Positions 25,445-34,633 are shown, counted from the first letter of the stretch. The stretch: 53,849 nucleotides of DNA from Paracoccus aestuariivivens (GCF_009711225.1 NZ_WMIE01000024.1:1-53849); one strand, 5' to 3'. Notes: generated by a model not told the origin, from the sequence alone. Numbers and translations are program-made.

Positions 25445-26104
25445 CTAGTTTTGCACGGACTGCATGCCATGGGTGGCCAGATAGGCAAGCAGCATGCAGT
25501 TGGTCTCGAGTTTGAGCCAATCCCAGCTCATCTGGTCGATCTCGCCGCGGGTCGAGCCAAGGCCAAGGAAGTTGCCATAGGTCGAATAGGACGACATCAG
25601 GCAATAGCGGAAGATCTGATCGGGGTTCTCGGACTGCAACTGATCGGCGCGGGTCATCAGCAAGGCGACGATGCGCTCGACGAATTGCCAATAGGACTTG
25701 CTGCCGGTCTCTGAGATGACGGGATCATTGATCGCGCGGATCATGAAGGCGCGCAGAAGCGGGGCATTGGCGCGGAATATCTCGGCGATGCGGTCAAAAA
25801 GCAGCGGCACCATCCGTTGCAGCGGCATTCCCGCCCATGCCGGATCGGAGATCAGTTTCTCATGTGCGGCGTCCATCTCGTCCAGCAGGGTACGATGGAC
25901 GAAATGCGCCAACTCGTCCTTGCCGGTGAATCGCCCGTAAATCGAGCCGATCGAGACTCCGGATTCCGCCGAGACCTGTTGTAGTGTGAACCCGTCATAG
26001 CCGTTTTCCGCCATTAGCTTGCGCGCGGCGGTCACGACCTTGGCTTGGCTCAGGCGGCTGCGCTGCTGTTTCGGTTCGCTTTTCAGTCCTGCGCTCTCGG
26101 CCAT
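25445..26104 (-). CDS. TetR-family transcriptional regulator
   Basis: About 219 residues. The N-terminal HTH is VVTAARKLMAENGYDGFTLQQVSAESGVSIGSIYGRFTGKDEL, a textbook TetR domain; the C-terminal ligand domain is not recognisable. Start choice is uncertain: ATG 26104 and ATG 26128 are in frame and neither has a strong binding site. Its upstream strand carries GTTCTAAT, close to the ATTCTAAT motif found at other promoters here, which would fit autoregulation. It could be the repressor of the sugar/aglycone regulon. Confidence 0.85.
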   Translation of the reverse strand: MAESAGLKSEPKQQRSRLSQAKVVTAARKLMAENGYDGFTLQQVSAESGVSIGSIYGRFTGKDELAHFVHRTLLDEMDAAHEKLISDPAWAGMPLQRMVPLLFDRIAEIFRANAPLLRAFMIRAINDPVISETGSKSYWQFVERIVALLMTRADQLQSENPDQIFRYCLMSSYSTYGNFLGLGSTRGEIDQMSWDWLKLETNCMLLAYLATHGMQSVQN

Positions 26105-26188
26105 GTCGTCTTTCGTCACTGATATCATCGGGTTCGTTCGGGTAAGATATTAGAACATCCGTTTCATTATTCAACACGCGATATTAAA

Positions 26189-26215
26189 AAGGCCGCGACG
26201 AGTTGCCGCGGCCTT
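26189..26215 (-). terminator. Terminator after MFS gene
   Basis: On the minus strand, AAGGCCGCG and CGCGGCCTT form a perfect nine-base stem with a nine-base loop, followed by TTTAAT. It separates the MFS gene from the TetR gene. Confidence 0.85.
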
Positions 26216-26233
26216 CCAATTTCAGACACTGGA

Positions 26234-27460
26234 TCAGGCTGCCTTGGCCAGTCGCAGTGCGCGTCCCTGCTTTGAGGCGGCAAAGGCGAACATCAGCGCC
26301 GCAACGATCAGTGCGATGGGGCCGATGACGCGGAACGGGTACAGCACGTCATCGCCGGCCCAGCCACGAAGCGCGCTGAAGATCAGCGGGCTGACGAACA
26401 TGCCCGCGAAAAACGCGCTGGACCAAGCCCCCATGGCGCGGCCGCGATGCGCGGGACCAAACAGCGATGAGACCCAGAAGATCATCGCGCTGACAGCCAT
26501 GCCGGCTCCGATCTGCTGGATAAAGGCCGACGCCCCCATGCTGACCTCGTCTTTTGCGAAGCCGACACCCAACATGCCAAGGCCGATGAAGGTCATGACA
26601 AGGCCGAGAACCTGCTCGGGGGTCAGGCGCTTCGAAGCGAAGCCAAAGACCAGCGCCCCGATCGGAACCGCCAGTGAGACGACGGACAGGATCATCCCGA
26701 TGCGTGCAGGCGAGGCACCATTCAGCGAATGGAAGGCCGAACCGCCGTTGATCGTGTAGATGTAATAGATGATCGCCAAGGCAAAGGTGATCGAAACCAC
26801 GGTCGCGACGCGCGGCCAGGGGAAGGTCGAATCGTCGATTTCGGGCTCGTCGGCGTGGCGGGCGACGGTCTCGGGTTCGAACATCCAGACCAGCATGGCA
26901 AGAAACAGCGGGAAGGACACGGCGTAGATCCAGAACGCGCCGTTCCACTGGATTGCAGTCAGATAGCCCGAACCCGCCATGACGGCGCTGGCGGCCAGCG
27001 GCCCGATCACGCCCTGCACGGTCAGCCAGAAGCGGCGCTCGCGCATTCCGAAATAATCCATCATCATGGTGTTTGCGATGGTCAGCACGATGGCCTCGGC
27101 CAGACCAACGCCCAGACGGCTGATGAAAATCGCAACCAGATCATGCAGGTAAAGCGGCATGGTCCCGCAGATGCCGTACAGCAGCGTCGAACCCAGCAGC
27201 AGCTTGCGCCGCCCCACCGCATCCGCCGCCCAACCTACGAATGGCGCCGAGATCGCGATCATCAACCCCGGCGCGGTCAGCATCAGGGGGATCAGCGTCA
27301 TCGCATGGGGCGTCTGGGAAAAATGCTGGATCAGCGTCGGCACGGCGGGCACCAACGAGATTATCGCCATGATCGGCAGGAACGCGGTCAGGGCCATGAC
27401 GATGCCCTGTGGCACGCCTGCCTTTCTTGGCGTAACGATGGACGGGTTGGCAGTGTTCAA
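26234..27460 (-). CDS. MFS permease, 12-TMS
   Basis: A 408-residue transporter with about 12 membrane segments and the loop 2-3 signature GWAADAVGRRKLLLG. It ends in a basic tail. The start is a TTG at 27460, served by GGAGGAG about eight bases upstream; an ATG seven bases earlier is out of frame and meets a stop at once. It is divergent from the GMC oxidoreductase gene. As the closest transporter to the sugar-oxidising enzyme, it may import the glycoside. Substrate is not visible. Confidence 0.85.
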   Translation of the reverse strand: MNTANPSIVTPRKAGVPQGIVMALTAFLPIMAIISLVPAVPTLIQHFSQTPHAMTLIPLMLTAPGLMIAISAPFVGWAADAVGRRKLLLGSTLLYGICGTMPLYLHDLVAIFISRLGVGLAEAIVLTIANTMMMDYFGMRERRFWLTVQGVIGPLAASAVMAGSGYLTAIQWNGAFWIYAVSFPLFLAMLVWMFEPETVARHADEPEIDDSTFPWPRVATVVSITFALAIIYYIYTINGGSAFHSLNGASPARIGMILSVVSLAVPIGALVFGFASKRLTPEQVLGLVMTFIGLGMLGVGFAKDEVSMGASAFIQQIGAGMAVSAMIFWVSSLFGPAHRGRAMGAWSSAFFAGMFVSPLIFSALRGWAGDDVLYPFRVIGPIALIVAALMFAFAASKQGRALRLAKAA

Positions 27461-27771
27461 GACATTCTCCTCCTCTTGCCTTGATACCGTTTCCTCTGCG
27501 GCACAAGAACAACAATTTCAATTCTAATTTTTGCGCGGCTGTTACTTTCCGTGGCAATCTTCCGGCTTATCTGCACCACGGGTCGCGGTCCTGTCGGATA
27601 AACTAGCCAAACCGGAGGGCCGCACTGAAATGGGAAAACGGCATCCAGCTATTCAGCGCGTGAATGCAGGCGCCGGATCAAGCTGCTGAATGGCAGTATG
27701 ACCCGAATGAATTACCGCTTCGGTGGGCAAGGCGTTAAGGCCGAGGCAAAGGAATGCGGGGGAGGGACAGG
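27461..27771. promoter_or_regulatory. Divergent control region of MFS and GMC genes
   Basis: About 310 bases without a gene. It contains ATTCTAATTT at 27521-27530, close to the ATTCTAATTC motif of the other units, near the MFS end. No clear -35/-10 pair was identified for the GMC gene. The start of that gene is marked by GGGGGAGGGACAGG. Confidence 0.45.
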
Positions 27772-29280
27772 ATGTCCGAGCGTTTTGATGTTGTGATCGT
27801 GGGCAGCGGCCCGGTTGGCGCGGCCTTTGCGCGACGACTGGCCGAAACGACCCGGATGAGCATCCTGATCGTCGAGGCGGGCCGCGACCTGATGGGCAGC
27901 GGTGGGACGAATATCCGAAATCTCGCGCCAGCTGATCGCGAGATCGCCTATACCGAGGCGCGGGATTTTGCGTTGGCCCGTACCGACGGTCTTGCGATCC
28001 CAGATGCCGCGTTGAAGGCTCGTCCGGGAACCTTCCTTTTGCGCCATGACGCATTATCCACACCCGACGATCGGGGTATGCCTGCGGCGGCGATGTCCAG
28101 CAACCTTGGCGGCATGGGGGCCCATTGGACCTGCGCCTGCCCGCGTCCGGGCGATAGCGAACGGATCGGTTTTATCCCCGATACGGTGATGGACGCGGCT
28201 TTTGATATCGCAGAAAGCTATCTGAACGTCATTCAGGACGGCTTTCCGGCCAATGCCACAACCTCGTTCGTGGTCGAGGCCCTCCGCCGCGATTTTGGTG
28301 CGGATCGCGCATCGGACCGCCAGCCCCAGCCGATGCCGCTTGCCTGCCGCAAGGGGCAAGGCGGTCCGATTTGGTCAGGAGTGGATGTTGTTCTTGGGCC
28401 GCTTGACTCGCCCGAGGGACGGGCTGCGCGCCGAACCACGCTGCTGACCGAAACCCTGTGCCGAAGGGTCGTCATGGACGACAACCGGGCAACGGGTGTG
28501 GAGTTGCAAAACCTGACGACCGGCGAAATCAGCGTGGTTGAGGCCGGTTTCGTCGTCATCGCCGCCGATGCGCTTCGTACTCCGCAGTTGCTGTTTGCTT
28601 CAGGCGTGCGTCCTGATGCGTTAGGGCGCTATCTGAACGACCAGCCGCAGGTGATTTCGCTGATCGAACTGGCTCCTGATCGCGATTGGCAGGGCGATTC
28701 CGCCCGCGAGACGACCGATCAGCGTGATAATGTTACCGGCGTCAGTTGGCTTCCCTTCAAGGACGGTAATTTCCCCTTCCATGCGCAGTTGATGCAGATG
28801 GATACCTCGCCCATTCCGCTAGAGCCCCGTGCCGATGGTAATGGGCGCCCTGTGGTCGGCCTCGGGCTGTTTGCTGCCAAGGAAATCCGCGCCGAGGATC
28901 GCATCGTCTTTGACGGCGAGGACGCGCTCGGTCTGCCCAGAATGCGGCTCGAATACGGCCTGACGGCGGCAGATCGAGAAAAGCTGCGGCTGGCCTCGGA
29001 TATCGTGGCCGCGGTGGGGGCGTCACTGGGGCAAGTGATCGGAGATCCGATCGTCCTGCCCGCCGGAACTTCGCTGCATTACCAAGGTACGCATCGCATC
29101 GGCCCCAGCGACGATGGCACGAGTGTCTGCGATCCCGCGTCAAAGGTCTGGGGCACGAGCAATCTTTACCTTGGCGGCAATGGCAGCATTCCGACCGCTA
29201 CCGCCTGCAACCCGACGCTGACAGCCGTGGCTCTGGCGGTAATCGCCGCCGACGATATAGCATCCCGACATGCAGGCTGA
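27772..29280 (+). CDS. GMC oxidoreductase, pyranose-oxidase / C-glycoside 3-oxidase type
   Basis: A 502-residue flavoprotein. FAD-binding VVIVGSGPVGAAFARRL is at the N-terminus. The motif GGMGAHWTCACPRP around His118 matches the pyranose 2-oxidase segment GGMSTHWTCATPRF, in which the His carries covalent FAD. His441 (GTHRIG) and Asn480 (ACNPTLT) fit the catalytic His/Asn pair. Bacterial C-glycoside 3-oxidases (CarA type) belong to this group and form the 3-keto-glucoside that the deglycosidase needs. The pair at 21679-23093 makes that role attractive. A plain pyranose oxidase is the alternative. Confidence 0.85.
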   Translation: MSERFDVVIVGSGPVGAAFARRLAETTRMSILIVEAGRDLMGSGGTNIRNLAPADREIAYTEARDFALARTDGLAIPDAALKARPGTFLLRHDALSTPDDRGMPAAAMSSNLGGMGAHWTCACPRPGDSERIGFIPDTVMDAAFDIAESYLNVIQDGFPANATTSFVVEALRRDFGADRASDRQPQPMPLACRKGQGGPIWSGVDVVLGPLDSPEGRAARRTTLLTETLCRRVVMDDNRATGVELQNLTTGEISVVEAGFVVIAADALRTPQLLFASGVRPDALGRYLNDQPQVISLIELAPDRDWQGDSARETTDQRDNVTGVSWLPFKDGNFPFHAQLMQMDTSPIPLEPRADGNGRPVVGLGLFAAKEIRAEDRIVFDGEDALGLPRMRLEYGLTAADREKLRLASDIVAAVGASLGQVIGDPIVLPAGTSLHYQGTHRIGPSDDGTSVCDPASKVWGTSNLYLGGNGSIPTATACNPTLTAVALAVIAADDIASRHAG

Positions 29281-29295
29281 TGGTGATCGTTCAGA

Positions 29296-30236
29296 GCGCG
29301 GCCCTTGCCCGCATTTTCGGCTAATCTGACCACAACCGAGCCGCCAGAGCTTCCGATTGAGCCGCATGGAGGCCTGATCGAGGCGCTGGCGGCATTGGAA
29401 GTCACTCGTCACGACGGACATCGGGCCGGCCTTGTGGTTCTGGCGACGGGCCTTGCTAAACAGGGCTTTCCGTCTTTGACGGTCGTGCATTCGAACGCGA
29501 GCTTTTCGTGGCCCATCTTGACGAGATATTGGCTCAGCCCATGGCACCTATGGCCGTGTCCGTCTGGACGCGCGATTCGATCGCTGTTTTGGCGGCGCAA
29601 AGGAGGAGGGCCAGATTGTATTTGCGACGATCCAGACACCGGGTCGCGCCGAGCACCTGTGCCGTTTCCAGCTCGATGATTTCGACTACATCAACATCGA
29701 TAGATTTTATTATAAACTGCCATAAGTTATCTCAGTTTTTCCGAATATTTCTTGCTCCGGTATCGGCTAGCCTACGAGCTAGATTATGGACAGATCCCGT
29801 TTAGACGCGGTGGCGCTGACGCAGGCGGTGCCGATGGCAATCCGCTCGTGCGCCCAAATTGCTTTGGAACAGTTACAACGCCATGGCAGCGGCCCGGCAA
29901 TCGGATTTTGTGTCTCGACCAGCCATTTCGATTTCATGGCATGGTTTTTTCAGCGATGCCGGTTTGGGTACCGTAGCCGTTCATTCCGGCTAGCGATCGG
30001 AACCGCGCGCCTCGCCGCTCGATGTCCTCGGCAAAAGTGAGTTGGACATCCTTTTGGCCGAGGACATGTTGCGCCCGACGGAAAGCACGATCCTGTTTCT
30101 GCAGCAGCGGGGTCGGGGATCGCGCCGTTTCGGTGACAAAGTACTGCGGAAGATCGGCTATATCGGCAACCATCGCTCGTTTCTGACCAAGGCACGGGTG
30201 CTGCTGGGCGCGGGCAGCAACGATGCCGAAGCCTGA
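29296..30236 (+). pseudogene. Decayed DEAD/DEAH-box helicase gene
   Basis: Pieces in different frames line up with a superfamily II helicase. First comes IEALAALEVTRHDGHRAGLVVLATG (motif I region, with the GKT Lys changed: GLAKQ), then ERELFVAHLDEILAQ, GQIVFATIQT and DDFDYINID (DEAH region), then IGFCVSTSHFDFMAWFF and RPTESTILFLQQRGRG to IGNHRSFLTKARVLLGAG. There is a frameshift near 29950, a stop at 29991-29993, and loss of the segment around motif V. Several other frame changes are present. It is clearly non-functional. Confidence 0.75.
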
Positions 30237-30995
30237 ATCGTGTTATCCGGACTCGGATGGGTCAGCGTCCCGCAGCGGCCGAGCTTGCTCGTACGGGTTT
30301 GCTTCCGTGCATACCGGTCACGGCGGTTGGTTCGCCTATGTGCGCGAAATGGGTGATGCGGTCCCGGCAGCCGCGCAGGCTCACAGGACACTTCTCCTGA
30401 CCCGACCATCTCTTGTTGTTGTTCGCGCTTCTTTTCAATCTTGAGCAAGGTGAGAGCAAAGATCGCCTGATCCAGATGGCCATGCAAGTCTTGTCACGTC
30501 GCAGTCGGTCAGTCGGCCCGGATCGTCTGGAGGCTGCATGAGTGCAATGGTCACCGAGCCCCGAATTTAGAAGTGACGGGACAGACTGATCTTGCGGCGT
30601 CCTGCGGCAGCAGAACTCACCGATCAGGCGCGGGATTTGACCGATTGGCGGCTTGCGGATCTTGCCAGTGCGTCCAACGTACGGCACGGTTTGGACCAAG
30701 CCGCGGCAGGGGCAGCATTCTATCGGGCCGAATACCCATACATCCGGTGCGTCTGTTCGTGCGCATCCAAAAACTGCTGGGCAGGGCGGCCGCGCCTTTT
30801 CCCTGTCTTGGCTTGCCGCACATCGCGGGCGGGCACGGGGAAAAACCGATCACCATAGAATGGGATCTGCCAGAGTCGGCGCCTGCGCATTTTTGTCAGA
30901 TGCTGAGCCTGCCTGCGGTTGAAAATCGCGGCGGCTTTGGGCGCGCCCGACACATTGCGATCAAAAGCTGGCGTTTGCGGCGCGGGCTTACCGAA
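30237..30995. other. Gene-poor stretch with unidentified remnants
   Basis: No intact gene is supported. A plus-strand frame reads VRLFVRIQKLLGRAAAPFPCLG and ITIEWDLPESAPAHF, which looks protein-like but lacks a start and shifts frame near 30720. I do not recognise its family. It sits between the helicase pseudogene and a LysR gene and appears to be more decayed accessory DNA. Confidence 0.4.
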
Positions 30996-31889
30996 TTAAC
31001 CTCTCCAGTGCAGCGCGTCTAGCAGCAGACGGAAGGCCGGAGTGACCTGCCGTCTGCTGGGGTAGTAGATGTGATAGCCCGGAAATGGTGGACACCAATC
31101 CGCCAGAACTCGGATCAGTCGGCCCGCCTCGACATGCGGTCCCAGATGGTCCGAGGGCAGACAGACCAACCCGCGCCCGGCCAAGGCTGCCTCGACCGCG
31201 AGATCGGAATCCGTGCAGGTGAATTGGCCATCAACCCGGACATTCAGCGTGCGCCCTGCTTTCTCGAACTCCCAGACATATAGCCCTCCGGCTGTCTGCA
31301 TGCGCAGGTTGATACAATTATGCGCGGTCAGATCATGCGGAGTCCGTGGCGCCGGACGGACGCGGAAATATTCGGGCACCGCCGCGACGATCATCTGCAA
31401 TTCCGGCCCGATGCGCAGACCGATCATGTCCTTATCCAGACTTTCGCCCAGCCGGACTCCTGCGTCGAAACCCTCTTTCGCGATGTCGGTGAAGCGGGCA
31501 TCCACGCTTAGTTCGACCTTGACGTCAGGATAGTCGGCCATCAGGCGGGAAATGACCGGCATCAGGATCCGCCGCGCGGCCGCGCGACTGGTCGTCAGGC
31601 GGATCGTTCCGGCGGGGCGACTGCGCATTTCGTCAAGCTGTACGAGTTCTGCCTCGATCCCGTCGAAGGCCGGACGTAGCGTGTCGACCAGCCGCTGACC
31701 CGCTTCGGTCGGCGAGACCGAACGTGTCGTGCGGGTCAGCAGCCGGACGTCAAGCCGTTCCTCCAGCCGCCGCACCACGGCACTGATCGCACTTTGCGAC
31801 GTGCCCAGCCTTGCGGCGGCGCGGGTGAAGCTGCGTTCCTCGGCGACGGCGAGGAAGGTCATCAGATCGCTCATCTCTTCGCGGCGCAT
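30996..31889 (-). CDS. LysR-family regulator
   Basis: A 297-residue LysR protein of the CrgA/DmlR-like branch. The HTH is MTFLAVAEERSFTRAAARLGTSQSAISAVVRRLEERLDVRLLTRTTRSVSPTEAG, and the ligand domain opens with GTIRLTTSRAAARRILMP. It is divergent from an aldo-keto reductase gene with about 145 bases between them, the classic layout for controlling the neighbour. A role in inducing the aldo-keto reductase and zinc dehydrogenase genes is likely but untested. Confidence 0.85.
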   Translation of the reverse strand: MRREEMSDLMTFLAVAEERSFTRAAARLGTSQSAISAVVRRLEERLDVRLLTRTTRSVSPTEAGQRLVDTLRPAFDGIEAELVQLDEMRSRPAGTIRLTTSRAAARRILMPVISRLMADYPDVKVELSVDARFTDIAKEGFDAGVRLGESLDKDMIGLRIGPELQMIVAAVPEYFRVRPAPRTPHDLTAHNCINLRMQTAGGLYVWEFEKAGRTLNVRVDGQFTCTDSDLAVEAALAGRGLVCLPSDHLGPHVEAGRLIRVLADWCPPFPGYHIYYPSRRQVTPAFRLLLDALHWRG

Positions 31890-32035
31890 TTATATTTCCT
31901 GAAGATAAGTTCAATCCAGATCTAGCATTTCAGTTTCGGGTCCGCAGCCCGTAACTTCATCGGCATCTGACCTGACGCGCCGACCAGCGCCGGAACGCGA
32001 CACGACAGTGCCGGACCCGATGAAAGGAAACCCAG

Positions 32036-33019
32036 ATGAAGACCCGCAAACTTGGCCGCAATGGCCCCGAAGTCTCGGTCCTTGGTTATGGCTGCATGGG
32101 GCTGAGCTATGGCTACGGTCCCGCAATCGAGCGCCCGCGTGGCATCGACATGATCCGAGCCGCCTACGCGCGCGGCGTGACCTTCTTCGACACTGCCGAG
32201 GCCTATGCCCAAGGCGCCAACGAAGACCTGCTGGGCGAGGCGTTGGCCCCGATGCGCGATCAGGTCGTGATCGCCACGAAATTCGGCTTTCAGGATGGCG
32301 ACCCCGCCAAAGGGCTGGATTCGCGGCCCGAACGCATCCGCGCTGTCTGCGAGGCCGCGCTGAAACGTCTGCGCAGCGAACGGATCGACCTGCTCTACCA
32401 GCATCGCGTCGATCCGAACGTCCCGATCGAGGATGTCGCCGGCACCGTCCGTGACTTGATCGCCGAGGGTAAGGTCGGGCATTTCGGCCTCTCGGAAGCG
32501 GGGGTAGAAACCATCCGCCGCGCCCATGCCGTCCAGCCCGTCGCCGCGCTGCAAAGCGAATACTCACTGTGGTGGCGCGAACCCGAGCAGGACATCCTGC
32601 CCTTGCTTGAGGAACTCGGCATCGGCTTTGTGCCCTTTAGTCCTCTGGGCAAGGGATTCCTGACGGGGGCGATAGACGCCTCGACCAGTTTCGGGGCCAG
32701 TGATTTCCGCAATTCGGTGCCCCGTTTTTCAGAAGAGAACCGCCGCGCCAATCTGGCGCTGATCGACCGCATTGGGGAAATCGCCGGGGCCAAAGGCGTG
32801 ACCAAGGCCCAGATCGCACTGGCATGGCTATTGGCGCAGCGCCCTTGGATCGTCCCCATCCCCGGCACCACCAAGCTGCACCGGCTTGAGGAAAATCTGG
32901 ACGCGGCCACGGTTACGCTGGACCGAAGCGACCTTGCCCGCATCGCTGACGCCTTGCAGCAAATCGAAATCGTGGGCGCTCGCTACAACGCTCACGCTCA
33001 GGCCCGCATCAACCGCTAA
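32036..33019 (+). CDS. Aldo/keto reductase
   Basis: A 327-residue AKR. The catalytic tetrad is visible: Asp and Tyr in FFDTAEAYAQG, Lys in VIATKFGF, and His in LLYQHRVDP. The NADPH site at the C-terminus is IPIPGTTKLHRLEENL. AAAGGAA precedes the ATG. It is followed after 10 bases by a zinc alcohol dehydrogenase gene. It is probably a general quinone or aldehyde reductase of the YghZ/AKR13-like type, a common partner of LysR regulators. Confidence 0.9.
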   Translation: MKTRKLGRNGPEVSVLGYGCMGLSYGYGPAIERPRGIDMIRAAYARGVTFFDTAEAYAQGANEDLLGEALAPMRDQVVIATKFGFQDGDPAKGLDSRPERIRAVCEAALKRLRSERIDLLYQHRVDPNVPIEDVAGTVRDLIAEGKVGHFGLSEAGVETIRRAHAVQPVAALQSEYSLWWREPEQDILPLLEELGIGFVPFSPLGKGFLTGAIDASTSFGASDFRNSVPRFSEENRRANLALIDRIGEIAGAKGVTKAQIALAWLLAQRPWIVPIPGTTKLHRLEENLDAATVTLDRSDLARIADALQQIEIVGARYNAHAQARINR

Positions 33020-33029
33020 GGAGAGAACC

Positions 33030-34052
33030 ATGTACGCAACCGTCATGCACGGCCCCGGCGATGTCCGCTACGAGCGCGTCGAGGACCCCAAGATCCTGAA
33101 ACCCACCGACGCCATCATCAAGCTGTCCGCGACCTGCATCTGCGGCTCGGATCTGTGGCCCTATCGCGGGTTGCAGCCACAAAACGGCCCCTCGCATATG
33201 GGCCATGAATATTGCGGCGTCGTAGTCGAGGTCGGTTCGGAAGTCCGCACCATCAAGCCGGGCCAGTTCGTCGTGGGCAGCTTCTGCCTGTCGGACAATA
33301 CCTGTCCGCATTGCCAGTTCGGCTTCCAGTCCTCGTGCCGGAGCCGCGAATTCATGTCCGGCGCGCAGGCCCCTTATGCCCGCGTCGCGTTGGCAGATGG
33401 CACGCTGGTTGCCACGAACGAGATGCCCGATGCCGACATGATCCCGCATATGCTGGCGGTCTCGGATGTGCTGGGCACGGGCTGGTATGGCGCGGATGCC
33501 GCGCAGGTACTCAAGGGCGGTACGGTCGTCGTCGTCGGTGACGGCGCGGTGGGCTTGATGGGTATTCTCGCAGCCAGCCAGATGGGAGCGGGCCGGATCA
33601 TCGCCATGAGCAGCCACAAGGACCGCCAGAAGCTCGCCCTTGAATTCGGCGCGACCGATATTGTCGCCGCCCGTGGCGAGGACGGCATCGGCGAGATCAT
33701 GGAGCTGACCAATGGGGTCGGCGCGGAATCCGTCCTTGAATGCGTCGGAATGGAGCAATCCATGCAACAGGCCATCGGCGTCTGCCGCCCCGGCGGCACC
33801 ATCGGCTATGTCGGCGTGCCGCATGGCGTCACCTTCGAAGGCCGCGATATGTTCTTTGCGCAAAAGCGCATGCTGGGCGGCCCCGCTCCGGTGCGGCGCT
33901 TCCTGCCCGACCTGATGGACCGCGTGCTGCAAGGCAAGATCCAGCCCGGCAAGGTCTTTGATCTGGTGCTGCCGATCGAACAGGTAGCCGAGGGATACAA
34001 GGCCATGGATGAGCGCCGCGCCATCAAGACCATGCTACAGGTCGCGGAATGA
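33030..34052 (+). CDS. Zinc-dependent alcohol dehydrogenase (MDR superfamily)
   Basis: A 340-residue MDR enzyme. Catalytic-zinc ligands appear in CICGSDLW (Cys) and GHEYCG (His-Glu), and the structural-zinc loop is CLSDNTCPHCQFGFQSSC. The Rossmann motif is VVVVGDGAVGLMG. AAGGAGAG precedes ATG 33030. It overlaps the following SDR pseudogene by four bases, so the SDR was once part of this operon. Substrate not known. Confidence 0.9.
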   Translation: MYATVMHGPGDVRYERVEDPKILKPTDAIIKLSATCICGSDLWPYRGLQPQNGPSHMGHEYCGVVVEVGSEVRTIKPGQFVVGSFCLSDNTCPHCQFGFQSSCRSREFMSGAQAPYARVALADGTLVATNEMPDADMIPHMLAVSDVLGTGWYGADAAQVLKGGTVVVVGDGAVGLMGILAASQMGAGRIIAMSSHKDRQKLALEFGATDIVAARGEDGIGEIMELTNGVGAESVLECVGMEQSMQQAIGVCRPGGTIGYVGVPHGVTFEGRDMFFAQKRMLGGPAPVRRFLPDLMDRVLQGKIQPGKVFDLVLPIEQVAEGYKAMDERRAIKTMLQVAE

Positions 34053-34633
34053 CTGACCTTACCGTGGTCATCGGCGCCGGGGGCATCGGCCAGGCCATTG
34101 CCCGTCGCATCAGCAGCGGGCGGCATATCCTTGTTGCCAATCATACGCAGGCATCCGCGGATGAGGCCGCGGGTACCCTCGCCCGGGCCGGGTTCGAAGT
34201 AACGGCGATGCAGGCCGATATCTCGGACCGCGCGGCGGTTCAGGCGGTGGTCGAAAAGGCGCAGGGGACCGGCCCGATCAAGGCGCTGGTACAGGCTGCG
34301 GGGGTATCGCCCTCGCAGGCCCCGATCGAGGCGATCCTGAAGGTCGATCTCTAGGGCTCCGCCGTAGTCCTTGAGGAGTTCGGCAAGGTCATGGCCGAGG
34401 GTGGCTCGGGCGTGGTGATCTCGTCGCAATCGGGCTATCGAATGCCCGCGCTCAGCGCCGAACAAGATGCGGTGCTGGCGACAGCCCCCACCGATGACCT
34501 GCTGGCGCTTGATTTCGTCAAGAGTGTCTGCGATACGCTGCACGCCTATCAGATGTCGAAGCGTTGCAATTCGCTGCGTGTTCGCGGCGAGGCGATCAAC
34601 TGGGCCAAGCGCGGCGCGCGGATCAATGCGATC
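34049..34633 (+). pseudogene. SDR gene broken by an amber codon and truncated
   Basis: The frame starts at an ATGA overlap with the dehydrogenase gene and reads VVIGAGGIGQAIARRI, then reaches TAG at 34352-34354 after ILKVDL. The same frame continues directly with GSAVVLEEFGKVMAEGG, VVISSQSGYRM, YQMSKRCNSLRV and GARINAI, that is, the catalytic Ser-Tyr-Lys region of an SDR. At 34633 it breaks off into unrelated DNA that leads to an IS6-type remnant. One point mutation plus a 3-prime truncation explain it. Confidence 0.8.

Noticed and set aside
30573..31022. A 149-codon plus-strand frame as an intact gene
   Set aside because: It overlaps the end of the LysR gene and lacks a binding site. Its first third reads as protein-like only in another frame, so it is a remnant at best.
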